IMG/VR virus record: IMGVR_UViG_3300049491_000927
Span: 1-38,320 of that record
Strand: one strand, 5' to 3'
Origin: a virus
DNA: 38,320 nt
Shown: piece after piece, positions 8,475 through 15,269 of the stretch
Numbering within the stretch: position 1 is the stretch's first letter
How the letters are laid out: each line of letters begins with the position of its first letter
The notes under the pieces: generated by a model
Told to the model about the DNA's origin: nothing
The model's database searches: none
The model's input: the letters and a program-made list of their open reading frames with translations, nothing else
Program-made: the position numbers and the translations under genes

Positions 8475-8771
8475 TTAAGTGAATTCGTAGTGGTCGTTAT
8501 CTCCGCGGATCACTGTAGTGAATGGAAATCCATTTTCAGGCACGCGCTTGATCTGATCGATCATTACCTTTGATCCAATAAAAACAATACGCTTCTCTGT
8601 GCCTTTCATTATTTGTAAGGTAAGCAGCTCGGTACCCTTGTGATGCTTGGACGGCTCGATCTTAAAATCGATTACCGTGATTGTCAGGTTAAACAGTTTT
8701 TGTACCTGAATTTTCTCACCCACAAACGAGTTGGTTTTGGGTTGAATGTTAAAATCTTTAAAGCTGTGCAT
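8475..8771 (-). CDS. DGR-linked small protein, possible OB-fold (98 aa)
   Basis: The ATG lies 14 bases inside the 3' end of the reverse transcriptase gene, so the two are translationally linked. The 98-aa product is made of short strands (VQKLFNLTITVIDFKIEP, ELLTLQIMKG, KRIVFIGSK) and a C-terminal FPFTTVIRGDNDHYEFT segment, which reads like a small OB-fold single-stranded nucleic-acid-binding protein. I infer a role with the cDNA or template RNA; this is not shown. It lacks the four-helix, basic pattern of Avd. Confidence 0.6.
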   Translation of the reverse strand: MHSFKDFNIQPKTNSFVGEKIQVQKLFNLTITVIDFKIEPSKHHKGTELLTLQIMKGTEKRIVFIGSKVMIDQIKRVPENGFPFTTVIRGDNDHYEFT

Positions 8772-9714
8772 GAAGTAACTTTTTGGTTAAGTGTTTGGCG
8801 TTGCAGTGGCCGAGCCAACCGGTATAAGAAGCTTTGCTAGCGTGGTTAGGATTTGCCGCCAGCTTGCGGGCAAAGTTTTGCTTGATGCTCTTGCGGATCC
8901 GCACATGCGTGTGGAAGAAAACATATCCCACGTAATCAATGCCTCTGGCCGCTACCGGAAACACCTGATGATTCTCTTTTACTTCCAGCTTTAGATCAGC
9001 CAAATAAATTTTGATGTTATTCAGCAACTCGTGTAAGATTGCTTTATCGTGGTGGAGAATAACAATGTCATCCGCGTACCGGTAGTAGTACTTTACTCGC
9101 TTTTCTTCTTTGATCCAATGATCGAAATAAGACAGGTAGAAGTTAGCCAGGTATTGGCTCACGTAGTTGCCGATCGGTAATCCAGGTGCGCTATCGACAA
9201 TCTCATCGAGCAGCCACAATAGTTCCTTATCCTTGAACTTGCGCCTGAGCAGGGCCTTCATTGTATCGTGATCAATGCTTGGATAGAATTTCTTTATATC
9301 AAACTTCAGGCAATAAGTAGTGCCTTCGGTATCCTTTAAATCATTTTTAAGTCTGTCCATCAAAGCGTGAATGCCACGCTTTTTTATGCAGCTGTAGGTG
9401 TCGGCAGTAAACGTGCTGACGAAGATCGGTTCGAGAACATTCATAATAGCATGATGTGCGATTCGATCCGGAAAGTATGGGAGGCGATATACAATGCGCT
9501 CCTTAGGTTCGTAAATAGTGAAGATATCATAAGCTGATGTCTTGTAGGATTTGCTGATGAGCATATCTTGAAGTACCAACAAATTACCTTCAGCATTTTT
9601 GTTGTGGAGAATTACCCCATATTGATTTGCCTTTCCTTTCTGACCTTTGCGGTCAGCCTCTTGCAGGTTGGATAGGCTTGTGATCTTCTCGTAGATGTTA
9701 CCGATTCGTTTCAT
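8758..9714 (-). CDS. DGR reverse transcriptase
   Basis: The 318-aa protein has the reverse-transcriptase blocks in order: YRLPYFPDRIAHHAIMNVLE (about 76-95), KFDIKKFYPSIDHD with Asp139, GLPIGNYVSQ at 178-187, YRYADDIVIL with Asp215 and Asp216, and IDYVGYVFF (259-267). The GxxxSQ block instead of the QGxxxSP of group II intron RTs is the known mark of DGR enzymes. Length fits the family (about 300-400 aa), and there is no maturase or endonuclease domain. It follows the 133-aa gene by 4 bases, downstream of the template repeat, so it would copy template RNA into adenine-mutagenised cDNA for homing into the three variable repeats. Confidence 0.97.
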   Translation of the reverse strand: MKRIGNIYEKITSLSNLQEADRKGQKGKANQYGVILHNKNAEGNLLVLQDMLISKSYKTSAYDIFTIYEPKERIVYRLPYFPDRIAHHAIMNVLEPIFVSTFTADTYSCIKKRGIHALMDRLKNDLKDTEGTTYCLKFDIKKFYPSIDHDTMKALLRRKFKDKELLWLLDEIVDSAPGLPIGNYVSQYLANFYLSYFDHWIKEEKRVKYYYRYADDIVILHHDKAILHELLNNIKIYLADLKLEVKENHQVFPVAARGIDYVGYVFFHTHVRIRKSIKQNFARKLAANPNHASKASYTGWLGHCNAKHLTKKLLHAQL

Positions 9715-9718
9715 CTTA

Positions 9719-10120
9719 TCAGAACAATTTAGTGCAGTATCGAAACCCTTGAAATCCTTTTAACTCTCGCTTAAATGGGCAGCGTACAAAAGGACCAACC
9801 AATACGATACGTGGCCATTCAACTAATTTGTCTGTTCCGTCAGGCTTATAAGCAAACGTGGCACTCTTTTCGTACCATCCGAATTTCACTTTACCCCAAA
9901 GTCGATTAAGAGTTATAATGTAGACGTCACAAAATTCCACCGTTGGCCAGAGCATCATCTTATGCATCCAATAGGCATTTTCATCCTGCATTGTCTTTAA
10001 GAAATGTTCCATCATTGCTTTTTTACCTCCATTACTTTCCATCATTTGCTTGCCAAATGTTATAGCAATTGCTTCTGGTCTTATTGATGGGTCTTTTGAA
10101 TATCCTGTTTCTGTTATCAT
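9719..10120 (-). CDS. Unknown DGR-locus protein between template repeat and RT (133 aa)
   Basis: The gene lies between the template repeat and the reverse transcriptase, and is preceded by a purine-rich AAAGGAAA 4 bases upstream of its ATG, one of the few possible ribosome sites in this window. The protein has a helical first half (residues about 20-60, ITFGKQMMESNGGKKAMMEH then ENAYWMHKMMLW) and a strand-rich, basic second half ending KGFQGFRYCTKLF. It does not look like the basic four-helix-bundle Avd that usually accompanies DGR RTs. It may be a substitute accessory factor or an unrelated passenger; location is the only evidence. Confidence 0.65.
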   Translation of the reverse strand: MITETGYSKDPSIRPEAIAITFGKQMMESNGGKKAMMEHFLKTMQDENAYWMHKMMLWPTVEFCDVYIITLNRLWGKVKFGWYEKSATFAYKPDGTDKLVEWPRIVLVGPFVRCPFKRELKGFQGFRYCTKLF

Positions 10121-10329
10121 AGTTTCCTTTGCTTCTTATAAGTCGCTTTCGCTTTACACTACCAACGACCTACGTTTTTAACTCGTTATTTTTTGCCGAG
10201 AGGCAGGGCCTGCAATGATTTTAAATTCAGCAGAGGTGAGAGCTGACATTCGAATTCGAATTCCAATTATCGTAGTCGTTATACCGAAACCCGGACGAAC
10301 CGCCCATATCATCGCACAGCCTTTCATTC
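10121..10329 (-). ncRNA. Likely DGR template RNA region (non-coding, contains TR)
   Basis: This 209-base stretch between the last variable-protein gene and the 133-aa gene has no convincing coding frame and holds the template repeat (10230-10307). In known DGRs the RNA copied by the RT comprises TR plus flanking sequence. Limits here are set by the neighbouring genes, not by a seen promoter or processing site. An 11-base near-palindrome (GCAGGGCCTGC, 10203-10213) lies 17 bases past the 3' end of TR. Confidence 0.7.
10230..10307 (-). repeat. DGR template repeat (TR), 78 bp
   Basis: The 78 bases align without gaps to three variable repeats at 10405-10482, 10799-10876 and 11198-11275. Read on the minus strand it would encode MGGSSGFRYNDYDNWNSNSN and then VSSHLC, with AAY codons at most variable positions. 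It has 17 adenines on that strand. VR1, VR2 and VR3 differ at 14, 11 and 12 of these; outside adenines there is one difference, a C in TR where all three VRs have T (10233). It starts 22 bases after the stop of the last variable-protein gene. Confidence 0.96.
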
Positions 10330-10716
10330 TTACATTACAAAATAGTCCTTGTACAGCTTTTCAAATTGCTTGCCTGCATGCTCCGCAGCTTCGCGAGAAA
10401 TAAAGCAAAGGCGAGAGCCGACACCCGAAAGCGAAGACCAAGAATCGCAGCCGTAAGACCGAAACCCGGACGAACCGCCCATGTCAAACCATGGGTAGTA
10501 TTTATCCCATTGTCCATTTTTCCAATCAGGCTTCCAAGCCTTGCCCTTGTTAGCTACTTTGTTGATAGCTCTGGCTATAATCACAAGTTTAGCATGAGCC
10601 AATAAAGCAGCTTGATCTTTTTTAGGGTATGATGTAACCTTTGGTAATACCTTCTTCGCATCGATGCGCTCAACCTTGCAAGCGTCCTCAAATGTCTTGA
10701 TGTCGGTGATTTCCAT
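10330..10716 (-). CDS. DGR variable protein 1 (128 aa)
   Basis: The 128-aa target protein has an N-terminal helical part (KTFEDACKV at 7-15, shared with variable protein 2), a WKPDW block at 61-65, KYYPWFDMGGSSGFR, the variable segment (residues 79-104) and a conserved tail with AEHAGKQFEKLYKDY. Variable residues read SYGCDSWSSLSG where the template would give YNDYDNWNSNSN. Small proteins with this WKPDW-YYPWF-GSRLCF-AGKQF pattern are known as DGR targets in Bacteroidota; the fold is probably C-type-lectin-like, which is inference. There is no signal peptide or obvious tail anchor. It is 4 bases from variable gene 2. Confidence 0.93.
   Translation of the reverse strand: MEITDIKTFEDACKVERIDAKKVLPKVTSYPKKDQAALLAHAKLVIIARAINKVANKGKAWKPDWKNGQWDKYYPWFDMGGSSGFRSYGCDSWSSLSGVGSRLCFISREAAEHAGKQFEKLYKDYFVM
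10405..10482 (-). repeat. DGR variable repeat VR1
   Basis: This codes residues 79-104 of variable protein 1. It differs from the template at 14 of 17 coding-strand adenines and at one shared C-to-T site. The 3' end (CTCGCCTTTGC on the coding strand) is identical in all three VRs and differs from the template's CTCACCTCTGC, so it is the candidate initiation-of-mutagenic-homing site. Confidence 0.95.
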
Positions 10717-10720
10717 AGTT

Positions 10721-11104
10721 CTATTCTATTACCATCAATTGTTTGTACAGATCAGTAAACTGCTGCCCAATGTATACAGCTGTGGACCTTTCTTTAAAGC
10801 AAAGGCGAGAGCCGACACCCGAAGCCGAAAGCCAAATATCGTAGACGTCATACCGAAACCCGGACGAACCGCCCATTTCAAACCAGGGGGTATACTTATA
10901 CTCATCGTAATCATTCCAATCCGGCTTCCATTCTTCACCGTTGTTGTCGATGCGATTAGCTGCCTTGTTAATGATCATCAACTTAGTTGCAGCTTCAACC
11001 GGAGCACGCAATGCTTCCGGAAAAGAAGACAAGTCTAAGTTTAGTTTTTCGATACCCTCGACCTTGCAAGCGTCTTCGAATGTTTTCAAATCTTGAATTT
11101 CCAT
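10721..11104 (-). CDS. DGR variable protein 2 (127 aa)
   Basis: This is the second of three tandem variable proteins, with the same layout as protein 1: LKTFEDACKVEGI at the start, WKPDWNDYDEYKYTPWFEMG, the variable segment at residues 77-102, and IGQQFTDLYKQL at the end. Variable residues are YDVYDIWLSASG. It has lost the His/Ala-Gly-Lys form of the tail (AVYIGQQF versus AEHAGKQF), so the C-terminus is slightly diverged. It is 15 bases from variable gene 3 and 4 bases from variable gene 1, consistent with one transcript. Confidence 0.93.
   Translation of the reverse strand: MEIQDLKTFEDACKVEGIEKLNLDLSSFPEALRAPVEAATKLMIINKAANRIDNNGEEWKPDWNDYDEYKYTPWFEMGGSSGFRYDVYDIWLSASGVGSRLCFKERSTAVYIGQQFTDLYKQLMVIE
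10799..10876 (-). repeat. DGR variable repeat VR2
   Basis: This codes residues 77-102 of variable protein 2. It differs from the template at 11 coding-strand adenines plus the shared C-to-T site. No other base differs over the 78 positions. Confidence 0.95.
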
Positions 11105-11119
11105 ATTGAGTTAGTTGTT

Positions 11120-11572
11120 TTAGTTGATAACCATGAATTGCTTATACACTTCGATAAACTGCTTACCTGCATGCTCCGCGAGCTTGCTAGATTTGAAGCA
11201 AAGGCGAGAGCCGACAGCCGAACCCGAACGCCAATAAGCGCAGTCGTCATACCGAAACCCGGACGAACCGCCCATTTCAAAATATGGGTAGTACTTGATC
11301 TCATTGGAGTTGTTCCAATCAGGCTTCCAGCCTTCATTGAGCGTCTCGGCAAGCATCTTCAAAATGCGATAAGCTTTCTCATCATCCGACAATGATTCAC
11401 AGCTTGTATCAAACTGTGCCTTTGTCAGGCCATGTGCAGCCAAGATATCATCCACGGTTTTTATCCGCTCCATGACATCCTTTGGCTTTTCTTTCAGCTT
11501 CATCAATTTGGTGATTGGATCGAAGCTGTCGAAAGTGAACCCTTCGGGGATTTCAATTTTGAGTGTTTCCAT
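11120..11572 (-). CDS. DGR variable protein 3 (150 aa)
   Basis: This is the first-transcribed and longest variable protein. Its extra N-terminal 20-25 residues (LKIEIPEGFTFDSFDPITKL) resemble the short strand-rich leader seen on related small Bacteroidota proteins. A helical part with KTVDDILAAHGLT follows, then WKPDWNNSNEIKYYPYFEMG, the variable segment at 100-125 and LAEHAGKQFIEVYKQFM. Variable residues are YDDCAYWRSGSA. It starts 11 bases after the 88-aa gene, so the DGR probably shares a transcript with that gene. Confidence 0.93.
   Translation of the reverse strand: METLKIEIPEGFTFDSFDPITKLMKLKEKPKDVMERIKTVDDILAAHGLTKAQFDTSCESLSDDEKAYRILKMLAETLNEGWKPDWNNSNEIKYYPYFEMGGSSGFRYDDCAYWRSGSAVGSRLCFKSSKLAEHAGKQFIEVYKQFMVIN
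11198..11275 (-). repeat. DGR variable repeat VR3
   Basis: This codes residues 100-125 of variable protein 3. It differs from the template at 12 coding-strand adenines plus the shared C-to-T site. It alone changes the adenine at template position 10270 (GAT to GCT, Asp to Ala). Confidence 0.95.
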
Positions 11573-11583
11573 ACTTGTTTGTT

Positions 11584-11850
11584 TTAGTTGTTTATAGATT
11601 TAAAAAATGTGTCTCTTTCTGCTGCCACTTGTTGGTAAAAAGTGAATATGAACTCTCTGAATTTCTCAACTGTGCTTTGCTCCATGTCAGCTATTTCTTC
11701 TGCCAATCGTTGAGTATCTGGCCACTTTGTATGGTAGCGCATAGCTACTTTTGATTGTGGCTGCAGCACAATAATCCATGTATCTAATGGGCCGTCAATG
11801 CGGATGATTCGGCCGTCTTTTCGGTAGTATTGAGGGTAGGTATCGGTCAT
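11584..11850 (-). CDS. Hypothetical protein upstream of variable genes (88 aa)
   Basis: I place the start at the ATG at 11850 (MTDTYPQYYRKDGRIIRI); a longer frame upstream runs into the repeat-rich non-coding region and is unlikely to be translated. The product is unrecognised: a short strand pair (TWIIVLQPQSKVAMRY), then helices (TQRLAEEIADMEQSTVEKFR). It is the first gene after the candidate origin/promoter at 11891-12013 and lies 11 bases before the first variable-protein gene. Confidence 0.6.
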   Translation of the reverse strand: MTDTYPQYYRKDGRIIRIDGPLDTWIIVLQPQSKVAMRYHTKWPDTQRLAEEIADMEQSTVEKFREFIFTFYQQVAAERDTFFKSINN

Positions 11851-11890
11851 AAAACTTGGGTTTTTATCCTCTGTGAAAATGAAAAAACAC

Positions 11891-12013
11891 GTAACGTAAC
11901 GAACAATTGTAACATGCAACAATGATGCATTAACAAACGTAACAAGCTGACTTCTATATACTTATTATTTAAACTGATTTTGAATATTGTTACAATTGTT
12001 ACATTTGTTACCA
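11891..12013. repeat. TTGTTAC/GTAAC repeat cluster: candidate replication origin or DGR promoter
   Basis: In the gene-free stretch 11851-12024, plus-strand GTAAC occurs at 11891, 11896, 11909 and 11939. The inverted form GTTAC occurs at 11989, 11998 and 12007, the last three as 9-base tandem units (ATTGTTACA, ATTGTTACA, TTTGTTACC). The two arms flank an A/T-rich stretch (11947-11986). Iteron-like repeats with an A/T-rich core beside a primase-helicase gene fit an origin. A minus-strand TACGTTTG (11934-11941) fits the Bacteroidota -7 box TAnnTTTG, so a regulated promoter for the 88-aa/DGR transcript is an alternative. Confidence 0.5.
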
Positions 12014-12024
12014 TAAAAAAATAT

Positions 12025-14499
12025 TCAAAACGGTAAATCATCGTTGGTTGATTTTTGTGCAGCAACTGGCTGGACTTGCTCAACATCATCGGGCACAGTA
12101 GCAAATGACACCGGCTTCAAAAACTCCGCTTTCTGGTCCTCACGAAGCCAAGCATCGGCCACAAACTTGTAGGGCCGGCCCATCTCTTCTTTGTAGATAA
12201 TCTTACCATCATTGAGTGCATCTCCCATATCAAAACCTACCGGTACTTTGATGCGCTGGGGCACTTCTATCTTCAATCCCTTGCGCTCCAGGTATGCCTT
12301 CAATTCGATCGAATCGATCTTGTACTTGCTGTTCTTCGGATCGTTGAAAACTTCGGTAAGAAACTTCTGCGAGAAGCGTAGGACCGGTAGACGGTACAAC
12401 ATAAACTGCTCTTGAATCCAATCTTCAAACACGCGATCGACACGGTTCTTGGTGGCTTCAACAATAATCTTGAACTGCTCAGTAATGAAATCATCCGGGC
12501 TAAACCAAAGCCGATCGACACGCTTATGAAATATGGGTCTGTATTGTAAGAAGTATAACCAGGCCTCTGCCTCTGCCTTCATCTTGTTCTCCAAATCAGG
12601 ATCTCTATTCTCTTTTGGGATGACCGGTACTCGCACCACAAACCACCGGCTTTCACCTTCTTCAATCTTCATCAGGCGATCGGCATCATTACTGCAAATG
12701 ATGATCTTGGCGTAGTATGGGATCTTGCGTACGTTCATGCCCTTTAATTCCAGATAGATGCTGTCAGCTGTTACCAATTGCTTGAGACGCTCTTTCTCAG
12801 CTTTCTTATCTACCTCGAGGAAACCCTCATCAATGCTGATGACAAACTTGGTGGCATAGTGCCCATTGAATTTCATTTGAAACTGCGCATTTCCCAGAAT
12901 GCACATGTTATCGCCAAAAAGCATTTGAAGCCATTTGAGAAATGTAGTCTTACCGGTACCATTCTCCGGAGAAACTAAGCAAGGTACAGGCAGCATGTGT
13001 TTTGGGTGCTTTAGTAAAATGGTCAACCAATCCAATGCTACAGTGAACTGATCGCCTTGGAATGCTTCTTCACGTTCAAAGCGACCTTGGTCATCTAAAA
13101 TGATTTTGCCTTGGCCACCGAATAAATGTTTGATTAAGCCGATCGTATTGGCAATGCTTCCTTCGGTTGGCTTCCACTTGAGCGGTCGGCATACATTGTA
13201 ACAGTTGAGAACGCTTTGTTGATATTGACCATTCCAATTTGGCTCGTTGCAAAATCCATCGTAGCGAGTAATGGTATCGATAAAATCCGGATAGCGCTTG
13301 GCATAGTCGCGTTGGATCTCGCTAATCTTCCATGGTACCAGCTCCTCTTCCGGCTCCCCATGTTTGTTGATTGTGCTAATCACCTTCACCCAGTCCGGGC
13401 CGATGCGCATGAACTTCTCGGCATCTTCATGCTTTACAAAAACGACTTCCTTCTTTTCTTTGTCGTATATGTAGCGCCTGCGCTTGAATCGGAATTCGCG
13501 ATCGCCAATAAAGTCTCCGTAAGTTTTATAGAAGTCATCCTCATTAACAAGTCCTAGCTCCTTGTACAATCGGCCTTGCACATCTTTACTCAGATCGTTG
13601 ATGGCCATGCCATCGAAATACTTGCGGGCAAAATTAAGTGTGTGAAGATCCTCGATGATTTCGATAGTCTTAGATTCATACTTGATAAGCAAATCATCGA
13701 GGCCCTTAGCATCGTTCATGAACTTGCTTTTGATGTACATGAAGTAGACGTACTGTAATGAGACAGCTTCATCATCGAGCAGCAGCTGCAGGCTTTCGCG
13801 GAAAGCTTTCACCGATCCGTAGAAACTATTAGGTCGTTTAGACAGGTCCTTTCCTTCGGCCCACTTTACGCTCAGTAAATCGGCATCTACGAGAAATACG
13901 ATCTTCTGTACCTGGCAGGTGATGATTACATCTTCAATGTCTTCGTGCAGCCGGCCTTTTACATCGCCATTGTAAAACCCATGGATGCTTGGAAGCCCGA
14001 TTATATCTACTCCGCATAAGCTTGCTTTGATGGACTTGATCTCACCTTCCACCAGAAATAGCGTGTGGATCTGTCCGGGATTATCGCCCTGCTTTTCTTC
14101 TTTCCACTCAGCAGCTTGGTTGTACTTTTCAATTATGTTCTTAGAGAAGAAAGGAAACTGTGGGGAACCGGGCTCCTGGTAATATTTCATGTCACCCTTT
14201 GGCACTTTCAGGCGCTTGCGAGAATAGTCGCGGCTCCATTTTCGCTCTTCATCTTTCCATCGGTATGGCTGGCCGTGTTGGTTGAAATAGTGAATAACAA
14301 TGTTGCCGTGCTGATCTGCATCGAGGATTTGATAATCGCGCTCGTGATCATGTTGGGCAATGACCGTTTTACCATCTACAGTTTCGCTGGTTTCCTGCTG
14401 CCATTTTCGCTTGAACGTGTTTTGTTCTTCGGTAATGCCAAGTTGCTGCAGGCGCTCGATAAGATAAGTGGTGTCTTTTATTTGGTTGGTGTCGGTCAC
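12025..14499 (-). CDS. Phage primase-helicase (Toprim-like plus DUF5906-type SF3 helicase)
   Basis: The 824-aa protein joins two replication activities. An N-terminal Toprim-like part has FLVEGEIKSIKAS (Glu151) and VFLVDADLLS (Asp205, Asp207). A C-terminal superfamily-3-type helicase has Walker A PENGTGKTT (511-519), Walker B ISIDEG (555-559), the sensor SND (603-605) and GESRWF (615-620). This matches the DUF5906/D5-like primase-helicases of phages. The start is GTG at 14499, with no ATG near a plausible N-terminus. The last residues are DDLPF, a motif like the SSB-type acidic tail. The gene lies directly before the repeat cluster that may be the origin. Confidence 0.9.
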   Translation of the reverse strand: MTDTNQIKDTTYLIERLQQLGITEEQNTFKRKWQQETSETVDGKTVIAQHDHERDYQILDADQHGNIVIHYFNQHGQPYRWKDEERKWSRDYSRKRLKVPKGDMKYYQEPGSPQFPFFSKNIIEKYNQAAEWKEEKQGDNPGQIHTLFLVEGEIKSIKASLCGVDIIGLPSIHGFYNGDVKGRLHEDIEDVIITCQVQKIVFLVDADLLSVKWAEGKDLSKRPNSFYGSVKAFRESLQLLLDDEAVSLQYVYFMYIKSKFMNDAKGLDDLLIKYESKTIEIIEDLHTLNFARKYFDGMAINDLSKDVQGRLYKELGLVNEDDFYKTYGDFIGDREFRFKRRRYIYDKEKKEVVFVKHEDAEKFMRIGPDWVKVISTINKHGEPEEELVPWKISEIQRDYAKRYPDFIDTITRYDGFCNEPNWNGQYQQSVLNCYNVCRPLKWKPTEGSIANTIGLIKHLFGGQGKIILDDQGRFEREEAFQGDQFTVALDWLTILLKHPKHMLPVPCLVSPENGTGKTTFLKWLQMLFGDNMCILGNAQFQMKFNGHYATKFVISIDEGFLEVDKKAEKERLKQLVTADSIYLELKGMNVRKIPYYAKIIICSNDADRLMKIEEGESRWFVVRVPVIPKENRDPDLENKMKAEAEAWLYFLQYRPIFHKRVDRLWFSPDDFITEQFKIIVEATKNRVDRVFEDWIQEQFMLYRLPVLRFSQKFLTEVFNDPKNSKYKIDSIELKAYLERKGLKIEVPQRIKVPVGFDMGDALNDGKIIYKEEMGRPYKFVADAWLREDQKAEFLKPVSFATVPDDVEQVQPVAAQKSTNDDLPF

Positions 14500-14550
14500 T
14501 GTGAGAAAGAGAAGTTTAAAAAATAAGACGATTCATTTCAGTAGCAATTT

Positions 14551-15144
14551 TTATTCAGGCTTTCCGGTGGTAGATATTACTTTGAATTTTACTGCCCATA
14601 CCCACGGGTCTGATTCAAGCTCTCCATTGAGAGACTCAAACAAGCTCATAAAACTTTCTGAGGCAGTTTCGAAGAATCCATCGGTGCATAGGTTAGAAAT
14701 GTTGTGGCCGATAGTGTCGCACAGATAGCATTTGTATCCAAACTCTGACTTAACTACTCCCTCTGCAATAGCATCATCTTCGCTGATATCGTTTAGGCGT
14801 TCTATTTTGTAGCCTGTGTTTTGCAGGTATATGCGGGCGTGTTCTTTCTTGAGGTGGATGGAGGGTTTCCAGCCGGTATCTAGTTTATCTACTTTCGGAT
14901 TGCACACTGATGCGGCAAAGTGCATTCTATCTTTACCCTGAGCCCAAGTTTCTCTTACCCAAAGCAGATCGCCCTCTTTGCCAAATGGGCAAAGGCTATT
15001 ACCGGGATCTGCGACATACTCGGGGGAAAAACTATTTAACCATTCGAGTGGTGTGCGCTTTACTAGCCTACGCGTCATTGTTTTCTGGCCTTGTAGTATA
15101 GCTTTTACCATGGCAGTAGAGAAGATAATCGGGTACGTTTTCAT
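14551..15144 (-). CDS. ASCH-domain phage protein
   Basis: The 197-aa protein shows the phage ASCH pattern: MVKAILQGQKTMTRRLVK (13-30), GDLLWVRETWA (58-68), WKPSIHLKKEHARIYLQ (92-108), IERLNDISEDDAIAEGV (113-129) and the C-terminal DPWVWAVKFKV. ASCH domains are thought to bind RNA or modified bases; the role in phages is not settled. The pair CYLC (137-140) is in the region that in other members carries an insertion. Its ATG overlaps the stop of the 42-aa gene (ATGA). The 51 bases between it and the primase hold nothing visible. Confidence 0.88.
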   Translation of the reverse strand: MKTYPIIFSTAMVKAILQGQKTMTRRLVKRTPLEWLNSFSPEYVADPGNSLCPFGKEGDLLWVRETWAQGKDRMHFAASVCNPKVDKLDTGWKPSIHLKKEHARIYLQNTGYKIERLNDISEDDAIAEGVVKSEFGYKCYLCDTIGHNISNLCTDGFFETASESFMSLFESLNGELESDPWVWAVKFKVISTTGKPE

Positions 15145-15269
15145 AGCATTATTTGGCTTAGTGAAATTATTCCCGCTAACAGCAACAGCAATACTATACT
15201 GATGCCTAGCAACAGTTGAAGTAAAGCTGAGTGCCGGTAGAGCAGGCGAAAGCGAAGCATTCTTTTCAT
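15141..15269 (-). CDS. Small one-TM protein (42 aa)
   Basis: A 42-codon frame starts at an ATG overlapping the ParB stop (ATGA) and ends overlapping the ASCH-gene ATG (ATGA). Such double overlap strongly supports translation. The peptide has a basic N-terminus (MKRMLRFRLLYRH) and one hydrophobic segment (residues about 16-36, rich in Leu and Ile), so it is an N-in membrane protein. Function unknown. Confidence 0.7.
   Translation of the reverse strand: MKRMLRFRLLYRHSALLQLLLGISIVLLLLLAGIISLSQIML

Noticed and set aside
8758-9714. Retron or group II intron RT
   Set aside because: The enzyme has GxxxSQ and lacks maturase or endonuclease domains, and a TR/VR system is beside it.
9719-9765. Possible fourth VR-like segment at the 3' end of the 133-aa gene (GFRY and GGGTTTCG shared with TR)
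   Set aside because: Only about 8 bases match in a row and the differences are not limited to template adenines.
10215-11395. Plus-strand open frames running through TR and VRs (10366-10605, 10664-11038, 11093-11395), sharing ARADTR/PKPGRTAH segments
   Set aside because: Their similarity is just the antisense of the TR/VR homology. The minus-strand frames have clear starts, tight operon spacing and conserved protein features.
11847-12104. Minus-strand frame of 85 codons over the GTAAC/GTTAC region
   Set aside because: It overlaps both the primase-helicase end and the 88-aa gene, is low-complexity and runs through the repeats; a non-coding regulatory region explains it better.
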